Of a stretch of DNA of 15,312 bases, positions 6,517-12,564 are shown in pieces. The position numbers and the translations under genes were made by a program. Under the pieces are notes generated by a model that was given only the letters and a program-made list of their open reading frames with translations, did no database searches and was not told the DNA's origin. Every line of letters starts with the position of its first letter. The first letter of the stretch is position 1. This DNA comes from an uncultured Clostridia bacterium (GTDB lineage: Bacteria > Bacillota > Clostridia > Oscillospirales > CAG-272): the NCBI GenBank assembly GCA_904501865.1, contig CAJGCF010000035.1, positions 1 through 15,312 of the forward strand, given 5' to 3'.

Positions 6517-7502
6517 TCTGTCAAGTAAATATCAGCGTCGGGAAGCTTTCCGCCAACCGCCTTTGGATTGACCGCATAAAGCTTTTCAAAGAATACGCCG
6601 AGAGCGTTCGCCATTTCTTCTCCGTCAATATAAACTATATTGCACTTGGGGATAGCCTTTTCTGCTACGGGGGCCTTACCTGCGAAAACGCCTGTTTCAA
6701 CTATGCAAGTCGCGGCACTTGCAGGGTCATCGTTGGTGAATTTCACGGATGCCTCGTAATCGGAGAGGAACTGCTCAAGCTCCTTGGGATGAGCCTCTGC
6801 CCATTCCGTGCGTACAACGATACAACCCTGCATAAGAGTATTCTCGCCGTATGCCTTTTCCCACTCGTCAGTGAGGTCGAGAGAGACGGAGAGCTGAGAG
6901 TTTGCGGCTTTCGCGATAGTCACCATAGGCTCGGGGAGCACGGCGATATCTACCTGACCTGACACGAGAGCGGCGCGGAGGTCAGCGGGCTGAGCAAAAG
7001 CAGTATCTATTGTGATATTCTCACCCGGTATAAGATTATTTGCTCTGCATATAGCCTCAAAGACAAACGCGGGGTTCTGCGCGGGGGAGTAGACCGTCTT
7101 ACCCTCAAGGTCATCAATGCTCTTTATCTCAACGCCGTTGGTGACAACATAGAGCACTCCGAGGGTATTGACCGCCGCTATCTTGATCTTGCCCTCGGTT
7201 TTGTTGTAGAGAGCCGCCGCGGCGTTTGTGGGGAGCGCGGCAATATCCACCGTTCCATTGATGAGCGCGGACTGAATGTTTGCCGCGTCTGTTTCGACAG
7301 TGAATTTGTAGTTGAGCTCGGACTTGCCGTTTGCCGTGTCACTTATGAGCTTAGCGGCGCCAAATCCGGTAGTTCCGTTGAGCACGGATATATTTATCTC
7401 AAGCTCGCCGTCAAGCTTGACAGGTGAGCAGGAGGAGAGGCAGGCGGCAAGCATAACTGTCGCGCAAATTATGGCTAAAAATTTTTTGGTGAAGCTTTTC
7501 AT
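6513..7502 (-). CDS. ABC transporter substrate-binding lipoprotein (NitT/TauT-type)
   Basis: Extracytoplasmic ligand-binding subunit tethered to the membrane as a lipoprotein. The 329 residues begin with KSFTKK, a hydrophobic stretch (8-20) and a lipobox LAAC (18-21); a second cysteine in LSSC (22-25) is an alternative anchor. The mature part has the two-lobe binding-protein pattern of NMT1/SsuA relatives: VLNGTTGFGAAKLI (40-53), DIAALPTNAAAALYNK (86-101), NTLGVLYVVTNG (112-123) and DIAVLPEPM (185-193). The ligand class cannot be read from sequence; nitrate, sulfonate, thiamine-precursor and other small anions or aromatics are all carried by this superfamily. Start ATG 7502 has AAAGGA about 10 bases upstream. 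It follows the Crp-like regulator gene by 40 bases with no promoter or terminator between, so it is probably in the same transcript. Confidence 0.9.
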   Translation of the reverse strand: MKSFTKKFLAIICATVMLAACLSSCSPVKLDGELEINISVLNGTTGFGAAKLISDTANGKSELNYKFTVETDAANIQSALINGTVDIAALPTNAAAALYNKTEGKIKIAAVNTLGVLYVVTNGVEIKSIDDLEGKTVYSPAQNPAFVFEAICRANNLIPGENITIDTAFAQPADLRAALVSGQVDIAVLPEPMVTIAKAANSQLSVSLDLTDEWEKAYGENTLMQGCIVVRTEWAEAHPKELEQFLSDYEASVKFTNDDPASAATCIVETGVFAGKAPVAEKAIPKCNIVYIDGEEMANALGVFFEKLYAVNPKAVGGKLPDADIYLTE

Positions 7503-7542
7503 AGTGTTTTTTTCCTTTCTTGCGTAAATGATTTATTAAAGC

Positions 7543-8241
7543 TTATTGCTCATATTCGGTGAGCATTTTTTCTTTTGATATAACTGTTATTTTCTTGCCC
7601 TCGTGAGTGATGAGCCCGTCGGATTCGAGCTTGTCGGCGGCGCGGTAAAGAGACGCGCGACCGAGGTTCAGCATCTCGGCAAGCGAGTTCATATTGACGG
7701 GGAGCTCAAAGCTGTCACAGCCCTGCTCCTCGGCGAGTGAGACGAGGAAATGCGCAAGCTTTCGCTCGGCACTACCAGCCGTAAGATAGACTATCTTGCG
7801 GTTGAGGAAGCATATTCTGTCGGAGAGGAAGGATATGTAATTATATAGTACGCTTTTGTCCTTCTCAAGCATTTTGCCAAAGTGCTTTGCCGATATTTCA
7901 AGAGTTTTACAGCTCTTGTCGGCTATAACTCGGCTTACAAACGGCTCTGCCGAAAAGAGATTTGCAACTCCAACCACACCGCCGCTTACGACCGTGCGCA
8001 AGAGCGTAGCGCGTGAGGTGTCGGCGGAATATACGTTTGCCTTGCCCGAGAGAAAGACTATCATTCGCTTTTCTTGCTCCTCGGGGCAATATATCATGTC
8101 TCCCGAGCTGTAGGTTTTGACAGGAAACTCTCCGTTTGTCACGGCAGCCTCAAGAAGCTTAGGCTCTGCGCCCTTGAATATGGGCAGGGAGAGCAAAAGC
8201 TCCAAATACTGCTCGCGATGCTTTGCAATATCCTTTGACAT
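7543..8241 (-). CDS. Crp/Fnr-family transcriptional regulator
   Basis: A 232-residue regulator. The cyclic-nucleotide-binding-type beta-roll spans about 18-130 (with FPVKTYSSGDMIYCPEE and MIVFLSGKANVY), a dimer helix follows at about 125-155, and the Crp-type winged helix-turn-helix is at 183-215 (MNSLAEMLNLGRASLYRAADKLESDGLI). The phosphate-binding cassette reads GGVVGVANLFS and lacks the GE and R residues used by cAMP-binding Crp. There is no N-terminal cysteine cluster as in Fnr. The effector is therefore unknown and may not be a cyclic nucleotide. The frame is open to 8319, but ATG 8241 is chosen because AAGAGGA lies 7 bases upstream and the longer version would begin upstream of the promoter's predicted start site. 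First gene of the operon with the ABC importer, which is its likely target. A palindrome on its own transcription start suggests autoregulation. Confidence 0.9.
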   Translation of the reverse strand: MSKDIAKHREQYLELLLSLPIFKGAEPKLLEAAVTNGEFPVKTYSSGDMIYCPEEQEKRMIVFLSGKANVYSADTSRATLLRTVVSGGVVGVANLFSAEPFVSRVIADKSCKTLEISAKHFGKMLEKDKSVLYNYISFLSDRICFLNRKIVYLTAGSAERKLAHFLVSLAEEQGCDSFELPVNMNSLAEMLNLGRASLYRAADKLESDGLITHEGKKITVISKEKMLTEYEQ

Positions 8242-8259
8242 ATGTTTTCCTCTTAAAAG

Positions 8260-8275
8260 TGTCTCGTTTGATACA
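8260..8275. promoter_or_regulatory. CRP/FNR-style palindrome at the regulator's transcription start
   Basis: On the minus strand this reads TGTATC-AAAC-GAGACA, a 16-bp dyad of the form TGTnTC-N4-GAnACA with one mismatched pair. It starts 3 bases downstream of the -10 box and covers the predicted +1, where bound protein would block transcription. Dyad length and spacing suit a Crp/Fnr dimer. Binding by the product of 7543-8241 is inferred. Confidence 0.5.
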
Positions 8276-8277
8276 TT

Positions 8278-8306
8278 ATTATACCAAATTTTAAAGGTCT
8301 TGTCAA
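8278..8306 (-). promoter_or_regulatory. Consensus sigma-A promoter of the Crp/ABC operon
   Basis: On the minus strand: TTGACA (8306-8301), exactly 17 bases, TATAAT (8283-8278). Both boxes match the sigma-A consensus at all 12 positions. Start would be near 8271, giving a leader of about 30 bases that holds AAGAGGA before ATG 8241. So strong a basal promoter in front of a regulator gene implies repression as the control mode. Confidence 0.85.
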
Positions 8307-8384
8307 TAGTATTCGGCAACTTGTTTTACGTTTATATAAATATTTGTGAAATGTAAATAAAATGTTAAGAGTAGGGGCACATCC

Positions 8385-8413
8385 TTTACAAAATACTGCA
8401 CATATGATATAAT
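8385..8413 (+). promoter_or_regulatory. Sigma-A promoter of the nucleotidyltransferase-galE-galM operon
   Basis: TTTACA (8385-8390), a 17-base spacer and TATAAT (8408-8413). Eleven of twelve consensus bases match. Start would be near 8420, about 38 bases before ATG 8458. It diverges from the Crp-operon promoter, with 78 bases between the two -35 boxes. Confidence 0.8.
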
Positions 8414-8457
8414 ATTCTTTCAAATAAAATCTTTTTAGGAGAGATATCGGAGGGTAT

Positions 8458-9360
8458 ATGACACTTGTGATATTGGCGGCGGGCATGGGCTCGCGTTACG
8501 GCGGACTTAAGCAAATAGACCCTATCACCGACGGTGGTGAGTTTATTATTGATTTTTCAATATTTGACGCGGTGAAGGCGGGCTTTGACAAGGTCGTTTT
8601 CATCATCAAAAAAGAGAATTACGACGCATTTCACGAGACCGTGGGAGCGAGAGTCGAGCCTTATATCAAGGTGGAGTACGCTTTTCAGGAGCTTGAAAAA
8701 ATTCCCGAAGGATTTTCTGTTCCCGAAGGCAGAGTAAAGCCCTGGGGTACCTCACATGCCCTTCTTTGCGCCAAGGAGCTGGTAGATGACAATTTCGCGG
8801 TCATAAATGCCGACGATTTTTATGGCAGAGACGCCTTTGTCAAGCTTGCCGAGCATTTGAAGAATATTGACGTCAAGTCTGGGAATTACTGTATGATAGG
8901 CTACGTTCTCCGCAACACTCTGACGGAGAATGGAACGGTCTCGCGCGGTAAATGCGTTACGACTGAAGACGGAATGCTTGATTCCATAACCGAGCTTACA
9001 AAGATAAAGACAGATGGAGCAGACGCGCTCTATCTGGGTGACGACGGCGAATGGAAGCATCTTTCGGGAAATACCGTTGTGTCAATGAACTGCTGGGGAC
9101 TTACCCCCGCAATTTTCGATGTGCTCGAGGCGGGCTTTGTTAGCTTCCTTTCCTCAGAAAAGGGAGGAGAGCTCAAGAGTGAGTATTACCTGCCGGGAGC
9201 GGTAGACGAGATGATGCACGCAGGCAAGTGTGACGTCAAGGTCTACGCGACGAGTGCGGCTTGGTACGGGGTGACCTACTCCGAGGACAAGGAGGGAGTA
9301 AAAAATGCTCTCCGTGCCCTTATGGATGGTGGGGAATATCCTCATAAGCTCTGGAAATAA
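8458..9360 (+). CDS. Sugar-phosphate nucleotidyltransferase (NTP_transferase family)
   Basis: Probably transfers a nucleoside monophosphate from an NTP to a sugar 1-phosphate, yielding an NDP-sugar. The 300-residue protein opens directly with the nucleotide-binding signature LVILAAGMGSRYGGLKQI (R13, K18), then PWGTSHALL (95-103), which resembles the GTAHAL block of uridylyl/thymidylyl transferases, and NADDFYG (117-123) with metal-binding aspartates. NGTVSRG at 158-164 is another sugar-site-type element. There is no C-terminal hexapeptide-repeat domain, so it is a single-domain enzyme. ATG 8458 is required because the binding motif starts at residue 3; GGAGGG lies only 3-4 bases upstream, a tight spacing. 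Linkage to galE and galM suggests hexose 1-phosphate chemistry (UDP-galactose or UDP-glucose supply), but neither base nor sugar specificity can be read here. Confidence 0.85.
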   Translation: MTLVILAAGMGSRYGGLKQIDPITDGGEFIIDFSIFDAVKAGFDKVVFIIKKENYDAFHETVGARVEPYIKVEYAFQELEKIPEGFSVPEGRVKPWGTSHALLCAKELVDDNFAVINADDFYGRDAFVKLAEHLKNIDVKSGNYCMIGYVLRNTLTENGTVSRGKCVTTEDGMLDSITELTKIKTDGADALYLGDDGEWKHLSGNTVVSMNCWGLTPAIFDVLEAGFVSFLSSEKGGELKSEYYLPGAVDEMMHAGKCDVKVYATSAAWYGVTYSEDKEGVKNALRALMDGGEYPHKLWK

Positions 9361-9375
9361 ATTTTTTCACGCGCA

Positions 9376-9397
9376 AATTTTGCCGAGCGGCAAAATT
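9376..9397 (+). other. Hairpin between nucleotidyltransferase gene and galE
   Basis: AATTTTGCC (9376-9384) pairs perfectly with GGCAAAATT (9389-9397) around GAGC, 15 bases after the stop codon. No T-run follows (CATCAAAAATAT), so it should not terminate the transcript. It may be an mRNA processing or stabilising structure. Confidence 0.5.
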
Positions 9398-9413
9398 CAT
9401 CAAAAATATATGT

Positions 9414-9428
9414 GCCGCCATAGGCGGC
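9414..9428 (+). other. GC-rich hairpin at the galE ribosome site
   Basis: GCCGCC (9414-9419) pairs with GGCGGC (9423-9428) around ATA. The stem ends 5 bases before the GGAG (9434-9437) used by galE. It is close enough to affect ribosome loading, though it does not mask the GGAG itself. Confidence 0.45.
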
Positions 9429-9443
9429 GGAATGGAGATCATT

Positions 9444-10463
9444 ATGTCAGTGCTTATTACAGGCGGAGCGGGATTTATAGGCTCTCACACAGCGGTTGAA
9501 TTTTTAAACGCGGGATACGATATAGTTATTATGGACAATTTTTGTAACAGTAAGCCCGTCGTTCTCGACAGAATCAAGCAGATAACGGGTAAGGACTTCA
9601 AATTCTATAAGGCAGACCTGCTTGACGTCGCGTCTATGGATAAGATATTCGAGGAAAACCCCGATATTGACAGCGTTATTCATTTCGCGGGACTCAAGGC
9701 GGTAGGAGAGTCCGTTGCAAAGCCCAGAGAGTACTATAATAACAACGTAACGGGAACTCTCAACCTTTGCGACTGTATGAACCGCTACGGAGTAAAGACT
9801 ATCGTGTTCAGCTCCTCGGCGACAGTTTACGGAGATCCCGACGAGGTGCCGATAAAGGAGACCGCTAAGGTAGGCAACGCGACCAATCCTTACGGCGAGA
9901 CAAAGGTAATGATAGAGCGCATACTCAAGGACATCTATATTTCGGATAAGGAATGGAAGGTATCTGTGCTCCGTTACTTCAATCCTATAGGGGCGCACGC
10001 CTCGGGACTTATGGGAGAGGATCCCAACGGCATACCCAATAACCTTATGCCCTATATAACCAAGGTGGCGGCAGGAAAGCTTCCTATGCTCCACGTCTTT
10101 GGCAACGATTACGATACACACGACGGCACGGGAGTCCGCGACTATATACACGTTGTTGATCTTGCGCGCGCTCATCTCAAGGCACTTCAGTATATCGAGA
10201 AGGCGGGCGGCATTGATTATTTCAATATCGGCACAGGTAACGGCTACTCGGTGCTTGACATAGTTAAGGCATATAACGACGCTACGGGTATAGAGATAAA
10301 GTACGTTATAGATCCTCGCCGTCCCGGCGACATTGCGGCGTGCTACGCAGATCCCACAAAGGCGCGTGAGGTGCTTGGCTGGCAGGCAGAGTTCGGCATA
10401 TTCGAGATGTGCCGCGACTCGAACAATTGGCAGAGCAAAAACCCGAACGGCTATACGGAATAA
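9444..10463 (+). CDS. galE: UDP-glucose 4-epimerase GalE
   Basis: NAD-dependent enzyme interconverting UDP-glucose and UDP-galactose (Leloir pathway; also supplies UDP-galactose for glycans). The 339 residues are full family length. The Rossmann motif is TGGAGFIG (6-13), then HFAGLKAVGES (80-90), the catalytic SSSATVYG (123-130, active-site serine or threonine near 124-126), and Y150xxxK154 in NPYGETK. Substrate and C-terminal blocks are LRYFNPIGAH (176-185), GTGVRDYIHVVDLA (228-241) and the closing WQSKNPNGY. An earlier ATG at 9432 is in frame, but ATG 9444 has GGAG 6 bases upstream and gives the normal N-terminus MSVLITGGAG. It lies 83 bases after the nucleotidyltransferase gene and 21 bases before galM, all presumably one transcript. 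Confidence 0.97.
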   Translation: MSVLITGGAGFIGSHTAVEFLNAGYDIVIMDNFCNSKPVVLDRIKQITGKDFKFYKADLLDVASMDKIFEENPDIDSVIHFAGLKAVGESVAKPREYYNNNVTGTLNLCDCMNRYGVKTIVFSSSATVYGDPDEVPIKETAKVGNATNPYGETKVMIERILKDIYISDKEWKVSVLRYFNPIGAHASGLMGEDPNGIPNNLMPYITKVAAGKLPMLHVFGNDYDTHDGTGVRDYIHVVDLARAHLKALQYIEKAGGIDYFNIGTGNGYSVLDIVKAYNDATGIEIKYVIDPRRPGDIAACYADPTKAREVLGWQAEFGIFEMCRDSNNWQSKNPNGYTE

Positions 10464-10484
10464 GGCTTTTTGGAGTGTAAGCAT

Positions 10485-11546
10485 ATGAATGTTGAAAAGA
10501 GACCTTTCGGCAAGGCTTATGGAAATGCCGTTGATATGTACACTATGACGGTGGATAGCGGCGCGAGCGTCAGCATCATCACCTTTGGTGGCGCGATAAA
10601 CAAGCTGCTCGTCCCCGATAGAGAGGGAAAGCTTGCGGATATAGTTTGCGGCTACGACGATATGTCGGGCTATCTTGGCTCGGACGGCTATCAGGGTGCG
10701 CTCATAGGACGAGTTGCCAACAGAATAGCAAACGGAAAATTCTCGCTTGACGGGGTTGAGTATGATCTCTACATAAACAATAATAAAAATCACCTGCACG
10801 GTGGCAAGGTAGGCTTCTCTCATAAAATATGGGACGCGGAGGCAAGAGTTGAGGAGGACGGCTGTGTGCTCGACCTCTACTACACCTCGCCAGACGGAGA
10901 GGAGAACTACCCCGGCACTCTCAAGGTCAAGGTGAGCTATAAGCTGAGTCAGGATAATGCTCTGCACATCACGTACAGAGCCGAAACAGACAAAAAGACT
11001 ATTATCAATCTGACCAACCACGCATACTTTAACCTTGGAGGATATGCGTCGGGAAAGATATTCGACCACGAGCTCTGGCTTGACGCCGATACCTTCGTGG
11101 TAACTGACGACGAGTTGATCCCCACGGGCGAGTTTGCCTCGGTGGAGGGCACGGCGTTTGACTTTAGAGAGCCCAAGACCATAGGACGCGATTTTGACCT
11201 TTCCTATCGTCCACTTGAGGTTGCGGGAGGATATGACCACTGCATCAACTTTGTAAAGAGGGAGCAGCCAATGTCCGCGCCCCGTATGAGAGCGTACGAT
11301 GAAAAGAGCGGTAGAGTAATGGAGGTCTATACCACAGAGCCCTGCGCTCAGTTCTATTCGGCAAACTTTATGAAGAATCCGAATTATCCCTTCAAGGGCG
11401 GATATCCTCAGGCTGCGCAGAACGCATTCTGCCTTGAGACACAGAGAATGCCCGATAGCGTCAACCACCCGAACTTCACGGATTGCACGCTTAACGCAGG
11501 CGAGGTCTACGAGTCCACAACTATATATAAATTCTTAACTAAATAA
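10485..11546 (+). CDS. galM: Aldose 1-epimerase (galactose mutarotase)
   Basis: Interconverts alpha and beta anomers of galactose and related aldoses, feeding the Leloir pathway. The 353 residues have family length. Visible active-site blocks are GRVANRIANGKF (75-86), NHLHGGKVGF (102-111), NLTNHAYFNLGG (175-186, with H179 as the catalytic acid), GYDHCI (249-254) and FCLETQRMPDSVNHPNF (315-331, with E318 as the base). An in-frame TTG exists at 10470, but ATG 10485 with GGAG 9 bases upstream (10472-10475) is the better start. It is the last gene of the operon. Its predicted terminator lies about 90 bases downstream, beyond two other hairpins. Confidence 0.96.
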   Translation: MNVEKRPFGKAYGNAVDMYTMTVDSGASVSIITFGGAINKLLVPDREGKLADIVCGYDDMSGYLGSDGYQGALIGRVANRIANGKFSLDGVEYDLYINNNKNHLHGGKVGFSHKIWDAEARVEEDGCVLDLYYTSPDGEENYPGTLKVKVSYKLSQDNALHITYRAETDKKTIINLTNHAYFNLGGYASGKIFDHELWLDADTFVVTDDELIPTGEFASVEGTAFDFREPKTIGRDFDLSYRPLEVAGGYDHCINFVKREQPMSAPRMRAYDEKSGRVMEVYTTEPCAQFYSANFMKNPNYPFKGGYPQAAQNAFCLETQRMPDSVNHPNFTDCTLNAGEVYESTTIYKFLTK

Positions 11547-11581
11547 AAAATACCGCATATCCGAGCAGGATATGCGGTATT
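11541..11581 (-). terminator. Intrinsic terminator for murI (minus strand)
   Basis: A perfect 14-bp stem (AATACCGCATATCC at 11549-11562 with GGATATGCGGTATT at 11568-11581, loop of five). On the minus strand it is followed by a T-rich tract (TTTTTATTT, from the plus-strand run AAATAAAAA at 11542-11550). On the plus strand the next bases are CAAATC, so it faces murI although it abuts the galM stop codon. Confidence 0.8.
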
Positions 11582-11584
11582 CAA

Positions 11585-11632
11585 ATCACAGACAAAGCCC
11601 ATCTCAAGTGCGAGATAGGCTTTGTCTGTGAT
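11585..11632. other. Long hairpin between two opposed terminators
   Basis: ATCACAGACAAAGCC (11585-11599) pairs with GGCTTTGTCTGTGAT (11618-11632). After one C/A mismatch ATCTC (11601-11605) pairs with GAGAT (11612-11616), closing a six-base loop. That makes 20 paired bases and one mismatch. There is no T-run on either side, so it is not an ordinary terminator. It could be a dispersed repeat or a double-strand RNase substrate in the shared 3' UTR. Confidence 0.6.
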
Positions 11633-11637
11633 CTGTA

Positions 11638-11661
11638 CCACCTGCTATGCAGGTGGATTTT
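11638..11661 (+). terminator. Intrinsic terminator for galM operon (plus strand)
   Basis: CCACCTGC (11638-11645), loop TAT, GCAGGTGG (11649-11656), then ATTTTTATTATT. It faces the plus strand and lies just outside the murI stop codon (11664-11666), 92 bases past the galM stop. Confidence 0.8.
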
Positions 11662-11663
11662 TA

Positions 11664-12440
11664 TTATTGTCTGCAAAGTAACTTTTTTGAAAGCTCGATA
11701 AGCCTTTCGTCGTCGGAGGAATTGAGAAATTTTACCCTTCCGCAGCCCTCGCCGCTCCGTAAAAGGCCTGCCGATTCGAGCCTGCGGCGCGTTTCCTGCG
11801 CCGTGCCCTCACCGCCGTCGAAGATGCGGACTGTTGGAGAGACGTAACGCATAATGACGTCTTTGACGTGCGGATAGTGGGTGCACCCAAGCACCAGAGC
11901 GTCTATTTTCTGCTCTCGGTAGGGTGAGAGAAGCTCACGCACGTACTTGTCTATCTCTGGGCTGTCCAGCTCGCCGCTCTCTATAAGCTCGGCAAGTCTC
12001 GGGCAGGGCAGGGGGATTATAGTCTCGCGGTCGGCGTATTTTGCCATAAGCGAGAGGAATTTTTCTTCCTTTAGAGTAAGCGGAGTAGCCATAACAAGCA
12101 CTGTGGGGTGATCGTAAAGCAGAGCGGGGGGCTTTATAGCGGGCTCGATTCCAACTATTATAAGGTCGGGATTTTCCTCGCGCAAGATTTTGACCGCAAC
12201 GCTCGTTGCGGTATTGCAGGCAATTACCAGAGCCTTTATGCCAATATCCTTGAGCATATCAAGATTTGCCCTTGTTATATTCAGAACGTCGGATTTGTCC
12301 CGTGTGCCGTAGGGCGCGTTTGCGGAGTCTCCGAAATATATATAATCTTCGTGCGGCATTATCTCAACGAGCTCGCGTAGAACGCTTATTCCACCGACGC
12401 CTGAATCAATTACCGCAATGGGTTTTGATCTGTTTTCCAA
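11664..12440 (-). CDS. murI: Glutamate racemase MurI
   Basis: Cofactor-independent enzyme making D-glutamate for peptidoglycan. The 258-residue product has the N-terminal IAVIDSGVGGISVLREL (8-24), YFGDSANAPYG (35-45), and the two catalytic cysteines in ACNTAT (C75) and LGCTHYP (C186, followed by H188). Length is typical. The start is uncertain. The frame extends to a TTG at 12464 with no ribosome site before it. TTG 12440 is preferred because AGGTAGG lies about 4 bases upstream and the protein then begins a few residues before the conserved core, as is usual. No ATG is available in this stretch. It lies downstream of clpC on the same strand and has its own promoter at 12500-12528. Confidence 0.94.
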   Translation of the reverse strand: MENRSKPIAVIDSGVGGISVLRELVEIMPHEDYIYFGDSANAPYGTRDKSDVLNITRANLDMLKDIGIKALVIACNTATSVAVKILREENPDLIIVGIEPAIKPPALLYDHPTVLVMATPLTLKEEKFLSLMAKYADRETIIPLPCPRLAELIESGELDSPEIDKYVRELLSPYREQKIDALVLGCTHYPHVKDVIMRYVSPTVRIFDGGEGTAQETRRRLESAGLLRSGEGCGRVKFLNSSDDERLIELSKKLLCRQ

Positions 12441-12499
12441 TTTACCTACCTGACTTTCGAGCAAATTTTGGTATCCGTAGGAGAAATTTCACCGATATC

Positions 12500-12528
12500 A
12501 TTATAACAGATTTTTGCCGATTTTGCAA
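12500..12528 (-). promoter_or_regulatory. Extended -10 promoter of murI
   Basis: On the minus strand: TTGCAA (12528-12523), a 17-base spacer, then TATAAT (12505-12500) preceded by TGT, making the extended -10 TGTTATAAT. The weak -35 is balanced by the perfect extended -10. Start would be near 12493, about 53 bases before the preferred TTG. No clear terminator separates clpC from this promoter, so read-through from clpC is also possible. Confidence 0.65.
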
Positions 12529-12564
12529 CAGATAAAACTCATTATTGAAAATTATAACGTCACG

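Noticed and set aside
8242..8319. Longer N-terminus for the Crp-type regulator
   Set aside because: It would place the start codon upstream of the predicted transcription start and through the promoter; ATG 8241 has a proper ribosome site.
8320..8457. Possible riboswitch or small RNA in the divergent gap between the Crp-like and nucleotidyltransferase genes
   Set aside because: The gap is AT-rich and accounted for by two back-to-back promoters; both leaders are under about 40 bases, too short for known riboswitches.
9504..11468. A 654-codon open frame on the minus strand across galE and galM
   Set aside because: It spans two certain genes and their spacer on the other strand, has no family motifs and no ribosome site I could support. 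Its length follows from rare TTA/CTA/TCA codons in the plus-strand genes.
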